Positions 49,587-61,605 of a stretch of 64,000 nucleotides of DNA are shown here, piece after piece (the first letter of the stretch is position 1; every line of letters starts with the position of its first letter). The notes below the pieces were generated by a model. The model was not told the DNA's origin. It ran no database searches and saw nothing but the letters and a program-made list of their open reading frames with translations. The DNA is taken from positions 306,600-370,599 of the forward strand of contig PGZL01000006.1 of NCBI GenBank assembly GCA_002840095.1. The letters are read 5' to 3'. The position numbers and the translations under genes were made by a program. This DNA is from Gammaproteobacteria bacterium HGW-Gammaproteobacteria-1 (GTDB taxonomy: Bacteria > Pseudomonadota > Gammaproteobacteria > Thiohalomonadales > Thiohalomonadaceae).

Positions 49587-50641
49587 GAGCTTGGTGCCGC
49601 GCTGGCGACGCGCTTGACCTTGGTGCCCGGCGCGAGCCCGAGAAACCCCTTGATGACGACTTCGGCACCCGCTTCCGGGCCGGAGAGCAGTTCGATCTGC
49701 TCGCCCAACTGGATGCCGCTAACCACGGCAGTGCGCTGCGCCTTGCCGGTCGCATCGATGGTGAAGACGAATTCGCCGCTGTTGTCGCGCCGCAGGGCGG
49801 CGAACGGGATCACCTGGCGCAGTTGCGGTCGGCCGGTGAACTGGATACGGCACAGCTGTCCGGGGCGCGCGCCTGCGGGCACCGGATCCAGCGCGACTTC
49901 CACCACCCCCTGCCGGGTGGCTGCATCGATCGCCGGATGGATGCGCAATATGCGGCCGGTAAAGGTATCGGCGCCCAGGGCATCGATGTGGATGCGCACG
50001 CCGTCGCCGGGGGCCAGGGAGGGGAGCAGCAGCTCGGAAACGCTGGTGGTGGTGAACAGGGAGGTGAGGTCGGTCAGGGTCAGCACGTGGGTGAATCCGG
50101 GCACCACGTCACCGGGCTCCGCCCGCCGCAGGCTGATGACGCCGTCGAAGGGGGCGGTGACGCGGGTGTAACCGAGGCGCGTGCGCAGTAGCTGCTCTTC
50201 CGCCAGCGCGACATCCAGGGCAGTGCGGGCCCGTGCCAGCTCCTCTTCACTGATCAGGTGATTGCGTATCAGGCGTTCCAGCCGTCCCAAATCCAGTTCC
50301 ACCTGGCGGCGCAGGGCCTCGCTCTTGCGCAGTTCGGCGGCCAGCAGCGTGTCGTCAAGCTGCAGCAGCAGTTCGCCGCGCCGCACCGTATCCCCTGCAA
50401 AGTGGGGCAGCGCGACTATGCGCCCCTGCTCCTGGGAAAGAATCTGGACCTCGCGCTGTGCCCGCAACGAACCGGTACGCACGGCGCTGGGCGCGATCTC
50501 GACACGGCGTACGGCGGCGATCTCAACCATATGAGCGGCGGCCGCCGAGGCCATGGCTGCCTTTGCCGGTGGTTCCTGCGACGAACAGGCGGCGAGCAAG
50601 CCAACGACTACGAAAGGGATGAGGGCTATAGGGCGATACAT
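49583..50641 (-). CDS. RND efflux periplasmic adaptor (membrane fusion protein)
   Basis: Lipobox LLAACSS; barrel-sandwich/hairpin pattern; overlaps RND gene by 4 bp. Confidence 0.9.
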   Translation of the reverse strand: MYRPIALIPFVVVGLLAACSSQEPPAKAAMASAAAAHMVEIAAVRRVEIAPSAVRTGSLRAQREVQILSQEQGRIVALPHFAGDTVRRGELLLQLDDTLLAAELRKSEALRRQVELDLGRLERLIRNHLISEEELARARTALDVALAEEQLLRTRLGYTRVTAPFDGVISLRRAEPGDVVPGFTHVLTLTDLTSLFTTTSVSELLLPSLAPGDGVRIHIDALGADTFTGRILRIHPAIDAATRQGVVEVALDPVPAGARPGQLCRIQFTGRPQLRQVIPFAALRRDNSGEFVFTIDATGKAQRTAVVSGIQLGEQIELLSGPEAGAEVVIKGFLGLAPGTKVKRVASAAPSS

Positions 50642-50882
50642 GACCACGTTCCTGATGGAATGTCGCAGATTAGCCGAAAACACCGGTATCGAACAGTTTG
50701 CCAATAGTGGCGGATGCGGGGCGACATAAGCAAGACGCCCGAAGTGGCTGCACCGTTGCTGGAAGTTCTCAAAAAGGAAATTCATTGCCGTCGAACCCTG
50801 GGTATACGAAGGGCTGGGCGAACTGCTGGCGCCGGTATGGGGTTTTCAGAAGGCCGGTGACCGTGATGGCCGGACGGAAATA

Positions 50883-50959
50883 TGGTGGGCCCACCAGGAC
50901 TTGAACCTGGAACCAAAGGATTATGAGTCCTCTGCTCTAACCAATTGAGCTATAGGCCC
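50883..50959 (-). tRNA. tRNA-Ile2 (anticodon CAT, probably lysidine-modified)
   Basis: GGGCCTATAGCTCAATTGGTTAGAGCAGAGGACTCATAATCCTTTGGTTCCAGGTTCAAGTCCTGGTGGGCCCACCA; cloverleaf with encoded CCA. Confidence 0.9.
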
Positions 50960-51026
50960 CTGAAACGTGCTGCGCCCGGAGGTGGGCCTCCGGGCGCAGC
51001 AAGTATACCCGTAGATGCGGGGCGGA

Positions 51027-52883
<1,857 letters not shown>

Positions 52884-53004
52884 CTTGATGTTACCCGCAA
52901 CATTGCGCCCTCGTTCCCTGAAAGCCGAATAATGAGAAAAATCACGCTAGTATATACTATAGCCGCCCCGTTCCGCAGCCACCGGGCGGGATTCCTGCAC
53001 TGCC

Positions 53005-54771
53005 TCAACCGCCGCCTTTAAGCAACTGGCCGTACTCGGTCTTTTCCACTTCGCTGAGCTCGGCAAAGCGCTGTTCCAGCTCCAACCGGCGCTGCCGGCG
53101 CAGCTGCTGGACCAGGCGGGCCAGCGTGTCGCAGAATTCCTGCTCCAGGTTGTCCTCTTCCGCGGTCAGCAGCATGTCGCGCTGGGCCAGGGCAAACAGG
53201 TGCCGGCCCTGGTCGCTTTCGCGCCAATGTTCCAGCAGGGCTCCTGTGGTTAAATGCGGGTGCCGCCGAAGCAGTTCAAGCATTTCCATCAACAGCTGCG
53301 TACCGGGCAGCTGCAGTCCGGCCAGCTGTTGCGGCTCCTCCGCCAGTTGTGCCAGGGCCGGCCGCTGCAACAGCAGGGCAATGGCGCTGCGCACCAGCGA
53401 GGGTTGGTGGCGGGAGGCCGCTGCCGCCGGTTTTTTCGCCTTGGTCGCAGCCGGCGCGGGTGCGGCTGGCGCCGCTTCACCGCCCAGCATGCGTTCCAGG
53501 GCGTCCCGTTCCATGTGCGCCAACTGGGCCAGGCGGTCCAGCATCAGGTGGCGATACACCCCCGGGGGCAGTTTGGACAGATACGGCCGGCAAAGTTCCA
53601 CCAGCCGGGCCCGTCCATCCAGCCGGCTGATGTCGGCCTGTTTGCCCATTTGCCCGAAAAAGTACTCGGACAGCGGCTGCGCCTGGTCGATCAACCGTTC
53701 AAACCCGTCCTTGCCGGCGCTGCGCACCAGGGTGTCCGGGTCTTCCCCCTCCGGAAGAAACATGAAGTGTAGTTGATGCCCTTCGCGCATCAAGGGTAGT
53801 GCATTTTCCAGGCCGCGCCAGGCGGCGTCGCGGCCGGCGCGGTCGCCGTCGAAGCAGAACACGACCTCGCTGGCGGTGCGAAACAGCCGCTCCAGATGGT
53901 CCTTGGTCACTGCCGTGCCGAGGGTGGCGACGGCGTAACGGATGTCGAACTGCGCCAGGGCCACCACGTCCATGTAGCCTTCCACCACCAGCAGGCGCGG
54001 GATCTCGCGCAAGGCCTGGCGCGCCTCGTACAGGCCGTACAACTCGCGTCCCTTGTGGAAAATGGGCGTTTCCGGCGAGTTGAGGTACTTGGGCTCGCCC
54101 TTGTCCAGGATCCTGCCGCCGAAGGCGATGATGCGGCCGCGGGTGTCGCGGATCGGGAACATGATGCGATCGCGGAAGCGGTCGTAGCGGCGGCCGTCAT
54201 CCTTTTCGATCAGCATGCCGACGGTGAGCAGGCGATCCTGCCGCTCCTTGTCGGTGCCCAGCGTCTTGAGCAGATTGTCCCAGCCGTCGGCGGCATAGCC
54301 GATGCCGAAGGCGGCGGCGATTTCACCGGACAGGCCGCGCCGTTTCAGGTAGTCGACGGCGCGCTGGCGCTGCGGGTGGCGGCGCAGCTGCTGCTGGTAG
54401 TGCTGCGCACTCTGTTCCATCAGCTCGTACAGCGGCTGCGGCGACGGGCCGCGGGGGGCACTTTCGCCGCCCTCCCGCGGTACGCTCAAGCCGGCGCCGG
54501 CGGCCAGTTTTTCCACTGCCTCGACGAAGTCGAGGTGCTCATACTCCATCAGGAAGCCGAGTGCGGTGCCGTGGGCGCCGCAGCCGAAGCAGTGATAGAA
54601 CTGCTTGCTCTGGCTGACCGTGAACGAAGGCGTCTTTTCGTTGTGGAACGGGCAGCAGGCGACGTGTTCCCGGCCCTTTTTCCGCAGCGGCACGCGCGCA
54701 TCGATCACGTCGACGATATCGACGCGGCTGATTAGTTCATCGATGAATTGCTGGGGGATGCGGCCGGCCAT
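53005..54771 (-). CDS. dnaG: DNA primase
   Basis: Zn-binding CCPFHNEKTPSFTVSQSKQFYHCFGC; TOPRIM domain. Confidence 0.97.
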   Translation of the reverse strand: MAGRIPQQFIDELISRVDIVDVIDARVPLRKKGREHVACCPFHNEKTPSFTVSQSKQFYHCFGCGAHGTALGFLMEYEHLDFVEAVEKLAAGAGLSVPREGGESAPRGPSPQPLYELMEQSAQHYQQQLRRHPQRQRAVDYLKRRGLSGEIAAAFGIGYAADGWDNLLKTLGTDKERQDRLLTVGMLIEKDDGRRYDRFRDRIMFPIRDTRGRIIAFGGRILDKGEPKYLNSPETPIFHKGRELYGLYEARQALREIPRLLVVEGYMDVVALAQFDIRYAVATLGTAVTKDHLERLFRTASEVVFCFDGDRAGRDAAWRGLENALPLMREGHQLHFMFLPEGEDPDTLVRSAGKDGFERLIDQAQPLSEYFFGQMGKQADISRLDGRARLVELCRPYLSKLPPGVYRHLMLDRLAQLAHMERDALERMLGGEAAPAAPAPAATKAKKPAAAASRHQPSLVRSAIALLLQRPALAQLAEEPQQLAGLQLPGTQLLMEMLELLRRHPHLTTGALLEHWRESDQGRHLFALAQRDMLLTAEEDNLEQEFCDTLARLVQQLRRQRRLELEQRFAELSEVEKTEYGQLLKGGG

Positions 54772-54837
54772 GGGCCTATTCTAGGAGGTTATGGGCAATG
54801 CGGCATCTCCCGCCCGCGGCGGAAAACGCGGAGAAAA

Positions 54838-55293
54838 TCAGACGGAGAGCCGGGCCTTGAGGCGGGCGCTGACGGCGCCCATGTCGGCGCGGCCCTGCAG
54901 CTGCGCCTTGAGCGGGCCCATCACCTTGCCCATGTCCTTGGCCGAACTGGCGCCGGTGGCGGCAATGGTCTGCTCGATGATGGCATCGATCTCGGCTTCG
55001 GACAGCTGGGCCGGCATGTAGGACTGGATCAGGTCCAGTTCGTACTTTTCCTTGGCGGCGAGATCGGTACGGCCGGCGGCCTCGAACTGGGTGATGGAGT
55101 CGCGGCGCTGCTTGACCATCTTTTCCAGCACGGCCAGCACCTGAACGTCGTCCAGCATGATGCGTTCGTCCACCTCGCGCTGCTTGATCGCGGCGAGGAT
55201 CAGACGGACGGTACCGAGACGTTCTTTGTCCTTGGCGCGCATCGACTCCTTCATGTCGGTGTCGAGGCGCTGCTTGAGGGTTTCCTGGCTCAT
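54838..55293 (-). CDS. yqeY: GatB/YqeY domain protein
   Basis: LKQRLDTDMKESMRAKDKERLGTVRLILAAIKQREVDER. Confidence 0.93.
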   Translation of the reverse strand: MSQETLKQRLDTDMKESMRAKDKERLGTVRLILAAIKQREVDERIMLDDVQVLAVLEKMVKQRRDSITQFEAAGRTDLAAKEKYELDLIQSYMPAQLSEAEIDAIIEQTIAATGASSAKDMGKVMGPLKAQLQGRADMGAVSARLKARLSV

Positions 55294-55329
55294 GCCGTGA
55301 ATGGCCTCAAGAAAGGGGACAGGGACGGT

Positions 55330-55545
55330 TTAGTACAGGCGCACCAGGCGGGACTGCTGACGCTGCACCTTCTTCTGCTGACGCTTGACGGCGGCAGCCT
55401 TCTGGCGCTTGCGAATGGAAGTCGGCTTCTCGTAGTGCTGGCGCTCGCGCACCTCGGCCAGGATACCGGCCTTCTCACAGCTGCGCTTGAAGCGGCGCAG
55501 GGCAAAATCGAACGGCTCGTTCTCTTTGACGCGGACAGACGGCAT
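55330..55545 (-). CDS. rpsU: 30S ribosomal protein S21
   Basis: [33 protein letters not shown]. Confidence 0.97.
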   Translation of the reverse strand: MPSVRVKENEPFDFALRRFKRSCEKAGILAEVRERQHYEKPTSIRKRQKAAAVKRQQKKVQRQQSRLVRLY

Positions 55546-55710
55546 GAAACTTCCTACCTCGAAAATGGTGACCGCCGGGCGGCCGGGATACAGTGAACGC
55601 GCAATTCTAATGATCCACCGGACAAAATGCAAAGGGGGGTGAACGCGGTAGCCGGCGAGGGGGGACAAAACCCTTGCGGCCGGCCGGCCGGCTCCGGACA
55701 ATGCGCCCCT

Positions 55711-56730
55711 ATGTCCGACAGCCTGCTAGTACTCGGTATCGAAACCTCCTGCGATGAGACCGGGGTCGCCCTGTATCAAGGCGGGCGCGGCCTGCTGGCC
55801 CACGTCCTGCACAGCCAGGTGCCGCTCCACGCGGAGTATGGCGGGGTGGTGCCGGAACTGGCCTCGCGCGACCACGTGCGCCGGCTGCTGCCCCTGTTGC
55901 ACGAGTGCCTGGAGCAGGCCGGGGTCCGCCGCCGGGAGATCGGTGGGGTGGCCTACACCGCAGGGCCGGGCCTCATAGGCGCGCTGCTGGTGGGGGCATC
56001 GGCGGGGCGTAGCCTGGCCTTCGGCTGGGGCGTGCCGGCGGTGGGGGTGCACCATATGGAGGGGCACCTGCTGGCGCCCATGCTGGAGGCCGAGCCGCCG
56101 GAGTTTCCCTTCGTCGCCCTGCTGGTGTCCGGAGGCCACACCCAACTGGTGCGGGTCGACGGCGTCGGCCGCTATACCCTGCTGGGCGAGTCGCTGGACG
56201 ATGCCGCCGGCGAGGCCTTCGACAAGACCGCCAAACTGCTCGGCCTGGGCTACCCCGGCGGCCCGGCGCTGGCCAAGCTGGCGCAGCAGGGCGATCCGGC
56301 CCGCTTCACCTTCCCGCGGCCCATGACCGATCGCCCGGGCCTGGATTTCAGCTTCTCCGGCCTCAAGACCTATGCCCTCACCACCCTGCAGCAGCACGGC
56401 CTGGAGGCGTCGGCCGACATTGCCCGTGCCTTCGAGGATGCGGTGGTGGAGACCCTGGCCATCAAGTGCCGTCGGGTATTGAAGCAGACCGGCTTGAAGC
56501 GGCTGGTCATGGCCGGCGGCGTCAGCGCCAACCGCCAGTTGCGGCAGCGGCTGGCGGAGATTGCCGCGGAGGAGGGGGCGCGGGTGTATTACCCGCGGCC
56601 GGAGTTCTGCACGGACAACGGCGCGATGATTGCCTATGCCGGCTATCTGCGCCTGCGCGCCGGCCAGCACGAGCCGCTGGCCATCCGCGCCCAGCCGAGG
56701 TGGCCGATGGAGACGCTGACGGCGCCGTAA
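55711..56730 (+). CDS. tsaD: tRNA threonylcarbamoyladenosine transferase TsaD
   Basis: [36 protein letters not shown]. Confidence 0.97.
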   Translation: MSDSLLVLGIETSCDETGVALYQGGRGLLAHVLHSQVPLHAEYGGVVPELASRDHVRRLLPLLHECLEQAGVRRREIGGVAYTAGPGLIGALLVGASAGRSLAFGWGVPAVGVHHMEGHLLAPMLEAEPPEFPFVALLVSGGHTQLVRVDGVGRYTLLGESLDDAAGEAFDKTAKLLGLGYPGGPALAKLAQQGDPARFTFPRPMTDRPGLDFSFSGLKTYALTTLQQHGLEASADIARAFEDAVVETLAIKCRRVLKQTGLKRLVMAGGVSANRQLRQRLAEIAAEEGARVYYPRPEFCTDNGAMIAYAGYLRLRAGQHEPLAIRAQPRWPMETLTAP

Positions 56731-56734
56731 ACAT

Positions 56735-56812
56735 AGTTTCGAGTTTCGAATTTCGAACCCTCATCCGCTCATCCGGCGGCCCTTCGAAACTCGAAACTTC
56801 AAACCCGAAACT
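56735..56812. repeat. Inverted pair of 7-bp-period arrays (agtttcg/cgaaact) between tsaD and plsY
   Basis: agtttcg agtttcg aatttcg (56735-56755) vs cgaaact cgaaact tcaaacc cgaaact (56785-56812). Confidence 0.8.
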
Positions 56813-57404
56813 ATTTCTTCCCGATCTTCTTCTCTTCCCCTGCCAGCAGGCGCCGGATATTGGCCTGGTGACGCCACAACAGGAACACGCTCATCACCGC
56901 CGCCATGGCGACGAAGGGCGTGCGCCCGTCCAGCCACGCCATGTAGAACGGGGCCAGCACCGAGGCGGTGAGCGCCGACAGGGAGGAGATGCGAAACACC
57001 GCGGCCATGGCGACCCAGGTGAGGATGGCGGCCAGGGCCACCGGCCACGACAGGCCGAGCAGCACGCCCACCGCAGTGGCCACGCCCTTGCCGCCCTTGA
57101 AGCCGAAGAACACCGGATACAGGTGGCCCAGGAAGGCAGCCATGGCCACGGCGGCCAGGACGACGGGGTCGTTGGTCAGGGCGCGGGCGATGAGTACCGG
57201 GACCAGGCCCTTGACCAGATCGCCGACCAGGGTCAGCGCGGCGAGCTTCTTGCCGCCGAAGCGCAGCACGTTGGTGGCGCCGGGATTGCCCGAGCCCTGG
57301 GTGCGCGGATCGGGCAGGCCCAGCAGGCGGCACAGAATGATGGCGGCGGAGAGAGAGCCGAGCAGGTAGGCGCCGGCGATGAGTGCAACATCGATCATGT
57401 TCAT
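56811..57404 (-). CDS. plsY: Glycerol-3-phosphate acyltransferase PlsY
   Basis: AYLLGSLSAAIILCRLLGLPDPRTQGSGNPGATNVLR. Confidence 0.96.
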   Translation of the reverse strand: MNMIDVALIAGAYLLGSLSAAIILCRLLGLPDPRTQGSGNPGATNVLRFGGKKLAALTLVGDLVKGLVPVLIARALTNDPVVLAAVAMAAFLGHLYPVFFGFKGGKGVATAVGVLLGLSWPVALAAILTWVAMAAVFRISSLSALTASVLAPFYMAWLDGRTPFVAMAAVMSVFLLWRHQANIRRLLAGEEKKIGKK

Positions 57405-57449
57405 AAGGGGCGAACCGGATACAGGGGAGCAAAATCTACCACAAGTTCG

Positions 57450-57484
57450 CCCTTGTATCTTTCACCTTTTCCCTTGTACCTTTC
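57450..57484. repeat. 7-bp-period array cccttgt atctttc acctttt cccttgt acctttc
   Basis: Five degenerate heptamers directly upstream of folB. Confidence 0.55.
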
Positions 57485-57490
57485 CTGCCC

Positions 57491-57847
57491 ATGGACATCA
57501 TTTATCTCAACGACCTCAAGATCGACACCGTCATCGGCATCTACGACTGGGAGCGACGCATCCGCCAGACCGTGAGCCTCGACCTGGAAATGGCCGCCGA
57601 TATCCGCAAGGCCGCCGCCAGCGACAGCATCGAGGACACCCTCAACTACAAGGCCGTGGCCAAGCGCCTGATCCAGTTCGTCGGCGACAGCCAGTTCCAG
57701 CTGGTGGAAACGCTGACCGAACGCGTCGCCGACATCATTCTCGGCGAGTTCAACGTGTCGTGGGTGCGGGTGCGGCTCAACAAGAAGGGGGCGGTGCGCT
57801 ACGCCGGCGACGTGGGCGTGATCATCGAGCGCGGCAGCAAGCCCTGA
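57491..57847 (+). CDS. folB: Dihydroneopterin aldolase
   Basis: MDIIYLNDLKIDTVIGIYDWERRIRQTVSLDLEM. Confidence 0.95.
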   Translation: MDIIYLNDLKIDTVIGIYDWERRIRQTVSLDLEMAADIRKAAASDSIEDTLNYKAVAKRLIQFVGDSQFQLVETLTERVADIILGEFNVSWVRVRLNKKGAVRYAGDVGVIIERGSKP

Positions 57848-58336
57848 ATGGCCCGCGTCTATGTCAGCATCGGCAGCAACATCGGGCGCGAACAGAACAT
57901 CCGTTCCGGCGTAGCCGAGCTCAGGGCCGGTTTCGGCGAATTGATCCTGTCCTCGGTGTACGAAAGCGAAGCGGTGGGTTTCGCCGGCGACAGTTTCTAC
58001 AACCTGGTGGCCGGTTTCGATACCGCACTCACGCCGCAGCAGGTGGCGGAACAGTTGCGCGCCATCGAGGAACGGCACGGCCGGGTACGCAACGGTCCGC
58101 GTTTTTCCTCACGCACTCTCGATATCGACCTGCTGCTCTATGACGACCTGGTGCTGCACGAGGGCAAGCTGGACATCCCGCGCGATGAAATCACCCGCAA
58201 CGCCTTCGTGCTGTGGCCGCTGGCGGAGATCGCGCCGCAGCTGAGGCACCCCGAGCTGGGGGCCTGCTACGCCGCGCTGTGGGCATCCTTCGACCGGACC
58301 AGCCAGCCGCTGTGGCCGGTGCCGTTTTCCTTCTGA
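57848..58336 (+). CDS. folK: 2-amino-4-hydroxy-6-hydroxymethyldihydropteridine diphosphokinase
   Basis: VYVSIGSNIGRE, GPRFSSRTLDIDLLLYDD. Confidence 0.95.
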   Translation: MARVYVSIGSNIGREQNIRSGVAELRAGFGELILSSVYESEAVGFAGDSFYNLVAGFDTALTPQQVAEQLRAIEERHGRVRNGPRFSSRTLDIDLLLYDDLVLHEGKLDIPRDEITRNAFVLWPLAEIAPQLRHPELGACYAALWASFDRTSQPLWPVPFSF

Positions 58337-58337
58337 A

Positions 58338-59270
58338 CTATCCGTTCGCCTGGGACAGGCCGCCGCGCAGGCGGTTGATGAAGCCGGACAACTGGGCCGG
58401 GAGCCGGCGCTGCGGCGTTTCCGCCACCGGCTCCACCGCATGGCGCGCCGCGATCTGCGGGCTGTCCCTGAGCAGGCGGTGATGCTGCATCGCCGACTGC
58501 ACGCTGCGTGACAGCAGGCCCCGGCTGATGGGCTTGGGCAGGAAGCGGTAGATCTGGCCCTGGTTGATGAGGTCGATCAGCGTATTGTTGTCGCGGAAGC
58601 GCGTCACCACCACGGTCACCACATGGGGACGGTAGCGCTTGAGTGCCTTGACGGTGGCGCTGGCGTCCTGATCATTGATGTGCAAATCGGTGATGACCAC
58701 GCCGATGTCCTTTTGCATCAGCAACTCCATGGCCTGCTCCAGGTTGTGTGCCCAGTGCAGCTTGCATTCCATATCGCAACCCTGGCCGACGATGTCGCGG
58801 ATGGTATTGCCGGCGCCTGCGTCATCGCCCTCGATGACCAGGATGTTGATCGGCTGGGCGGCGGGTGTCGTGGTCACGTACTGATAGGCCTCGGCCAGGC
58901 GCAGGCCGATTTGCGCCGCCTGACCCACGGTCTGCCGCAGTTCCTGCATGTTCCACGGCTTGCTGACGTAGCGGTAGATCTCGCCGTCGTTGACGGCAGC
59001 CATCGCCGCTTCGAGATCGGAGTAACCGGTGAGCAGGAGGCGCATGGTCGCCGGTGAAATCTCCCGCGCCTGACGCAACAGCTCCGCGCCCAGCATGGTC
59101 GGCATGCGCTGGTCGCTGACGATGACGTGTACCTTGTCGTCGCGCAGCCAGGCCAGCGCCCGGCTGGGGTCGGTGGTGCTCAACACCCGATAGTCGGCGC
59201 GGAACATCGGCGTGAGCGAACGCAGTATGCGTTCCTCGTCGTCCACAAACAGCAGTGTGGGTTTGCTCAT
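58338..59270 (-). CDS. Response regulator with two receiver-like domains
   Basis: LLFVDDEERILRSL, VIVSDQRMPTMLGAELL; second receiver-like segment INILVIEGDDAGAG...VVITDLHIND. Confidence 0.85.
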   Translation of the reverse strand: MSKPTLLFVDDEERILRSLTPMFRADYRVLSTTDPSRALAWLRDDKVHVIVSDQRMPTMLGAELLRQAREISPATMRLLLTGYSDLEAAMAAVNDGEIYRYVSKPWNMQELRQTVGQAAQIGLRLAEAYQYVTTTPAAQPINILVIEGDDAGAGNTIRDIVGQGCDMECKLHWAHNLEQAMELLMQKDIGVVITDLHINDQDASATVKALKRYRPHVVTVVVTRFRDNNTLIDLINQGQIYRFLPKPISRGLLSRSVQSAMQHHRLLRDSPQIAARHAVEPVAETPQRRLPAQLSGFINRLRGGLSQANG

Positions 59271-59294
59271 GTGCGGGCCTCCATCGGCAGGTGG

Positions 59295-60590
59295 TTACGA
59301 GGCCACGGCCAGCGCGTCGTCACTGGCGCCGGGCAGCGGCAGGCGCACGACGAAGCGGGTGCCCTGGCCGACCCTGGAGGCGACGCGGATGTCGCCGCCG
59401 TGTTCCTGGATGATCTGGTAGGCAATGGCCAGGCCGAGTCCGGTGCCCTGGCCGACCGGCTTGGTGGTGAAGAACGGGTCGAATACCTTGGCCATCACTT
59501 CGGGCGGCATGCCCTTGCCGTTGTCTTCCACGACGATATGGGCCCGCGCGTTTTCCACGTAGGTGCGCAGCAGGATCGTGCCCTGTTGCTCTATCGCCTG
59601 TGCCGCATTGGTGATCAGGTTGAGGAAGACCTGATTGAGCTTGGACGGCATGCAGCGCAGGGCGGGGAGGACGCCGTACTTCTTGACGACCTGCACGCGG
59701 TGCTTGAGCGTGTTGTGCGCAATCTTGAGCGTGGTCTCCAGGCAGTCGTTGATGTCGATGTCGTCGGACATGGCCTGATCGACGCGGCTGAAGTCCTTCA
59801 GGCTGCTGACCAGATCGGCGATCTGGCCGATGCCGTACAGCGTGTCGTCGAGCAGAGACTCGGTTTCGTCGCCGCCACCCAGGTCGGCGTGCAGCTGCCG
59901 CACCTCGTCCAGCTGCAGCGCGATGCCCGCTTCGCTGCTGTCTGCCGACTCCATCATGTGCAGCAGCAAGGTGTAGCCGTCGAGCGTCGCCGCCTGCAGG
60001 CGCTGACGCTCGAGAAACAGCTCCACGTTGTTGCGCACGTAGCCCAGCGGCGTGTTGATCTCGTGGGCCACGCCGGCCACCATCTGGCCGAGGGAGGCCA
60101 TCTTTTCCGATTGCACCAGGTGCGACTGGGACGACTTGAGTTCGCGGTAGGCGCGGGCCAGCTGCTGCGAGCGGCTGGACAGCTGCTGTTCCATGGCCTT
60201 GAGCAAATCCATCACCACGCCGACGCCGGCGTAGCGGCCGTCGCGCACGATGACGAAATCCTCGGTGATGGGGAAACGCATGTTGCCGGTGACGTAACGG
60301 CTGGCGTCTTCCATGGACTGATCCACCGGGATCAGCACCGGATTGCGGTTCATGAGGGTGGCAATTTCCTTGCGCCCATGCAGCTCGCGGCCGTAACGCT
60401 TGAGGAAGACGTTCATCATCTGGTAGCGGCTGATCACCCCGACCGGCCGGCCGTCGTCGACTACCGGGAGAGAAAGCAACTGCTCGTTTTCCGGCGCCAG
60501 GAAGTACTCACCCACATCCTCCACCAGGGCATGGGGCGATATCGGTGACACCGGAATGGTGAGAGATGCGATGGTGACGGCGACGGACAT
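59295..60590 (-). CDS. Sensor histidine kinase with N-terminal CBS-like region
   Basis: H-box VAGVAHEINTPLGYVRNN; N/G boxes; N-terminal LSLPVVDDGRPVGVISRYQMM. Confidence 0.88.
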   Translation of the reverse strand: MSVAVTIASLTIPVSPISPHALVEDVGEYFLAPENEQLLSLPVVDDGRPVGVISRYQMMNVFLKRYGRELHGRKEIATLMNRNPVLIPVDQSMEDASRYVTGNMRFPITEDFVIVRDGRYAGVGVVMDLLKAMEQQLSSRSQQLARAYRELKSSQSHLVQSEKMASLGQMVAGVAHEINTPLGYVRNNVELFLERQRLQAATLDGYTLLLHMMESADSSEAGIALQLDEVRQLHADLGGGDETESLLDDTLYGIGQIADLVSSLKDFSRVDQAMSDDIDINDCLETTLKIAHNTLKHRVQVVKKYGVLPALRCMPSKLNQVFLNLITNAAQAIEQQGTILLRTYVENARAHIVVEDNGKGMPPEVMAKVFDPFFTTKPVGQGTGLGLAIAYQIIQEHGGDIRVASRVGQGTRFVVRLPLPGASDDALAVAS

Positions 60591-60788
60591 TGCAGCGCGG
60601 TTCCGGGGCGTGGTCGCGTCGACGCGACGGAGGCGGGAACCTTAGCAGTGCTTCATTGCAGAATGATGGCAGCGGGTGTGGAGCGGCGGGAAGGCCGAAT
60701 GGGTATCCGTCTCCCTGCGGTGCGTCATAGGGCGGGCCGTGTGTACAGCAACACGGCGCCCATGGGGCGCCCTATGCCGGGTTACGGT

Positions 60789-61562
60789 TTAACTGTTGAG
60801 GCTGCGGCCGCCGTCCACGGTCATCACCTGTCCGCTCATGTAGCCGGCGTCGCGGATCAGGAACAGCACGGCCTTGGCGATATCCATGGGATCGCCCTGG
60901 CGCTTGAGGAAGGTGCGCGAGACGATGCGCTGCTTGGTGACTTCGTCCATATCGTTTTCCGGCCACAGGATGGCGCCCGGCGCAACGGCGTTGACGCGGA
61001 CGTGCGGCCCCAGCTCGCCGGCCAGGGCGCGGGTGAGCATCACCAGCCCGGCCTTGGCGATGGAATAGACCGGGTAGCCCTTGAGCGGGCGATCGGCATG
61101 GATGTCGACAATGCTGACGATGCAGCCGTGCGCCTTGGTGAGGTGCGGCGCCGCCGCCTGGGCCAGGAAGAACGGCGCCTTGAGATTGGAGCCGATCAGG
61201 TCGTTCCAATCCTTCTCTTCCACCTTGCCGAGGGCGGTGGGATAGAAGGTGGAGGCATTGTTGATCAGGACGTCGAGCCGGCCCCAGGCGGCATGGGCCT
61301 CGCGCACCAGGGCGGCGTGCTTGCCGGTATCGAGCAGATCCGCCTGCACCAGCACCACTGAATTTTCGCGCAGCGCATTCAGGTCCTTTTGCAGAGCCTG
61401 GGCCGCCTTGCGCGAACTGCGGTAGTGCAGCACGATGTTGGCGCCGGCCTCGTGCAGCAGGCGCGCGGTGGTGGCGCCGATGCGGTGGGCGGCGCCGGTG
61501 ATCAGCACCACCTTGCCGGCGAGCTGATCGGTGTCCTGTGTGCTTTTGTTGCGCTGGCTCAT
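60789..61562 (-). CDS. SDR-family pteridine reductase
   Basis: VVLITGAAHRIGATTARLLHEAGANIVLHYRSS; YSIAKAGLVMLTRALAGELGPHVRVNAVAPGAI. Confidence 0.88.
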   Translation of the reverse strand: MSQRNKSTQDTDQLAGKVVLITGAAHRIGATTARLLHEAGANIVLHYRSSRKAAQALQKDLNALRENSVVLVQADLLDTGKHAALVREAHAAWGRLDVLINNASTFYPTALGKVEEKDWNDLIGSNLKAPFFLAQAAAPHLTKAHGCIVSIVDIHADRPLKGYPVYSIAKAGLVMLTRALAGELGPHVRVNAVAPGAILWPENDMDEVTKQRIVSRTFLKRQGDPMDIAKAVLFLIRDAGYMSGQVMTVDGGRSLNS

Positions 61563-61605
61563 CTGGCACACTCTACCGAAACTCAACCCAGCCGGAAACT
61601 CCACG

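Noticed and set aside
59127-60548. 473-aa plus-strand ORF
   Set aside because: Antisense to the histidine kinase gene
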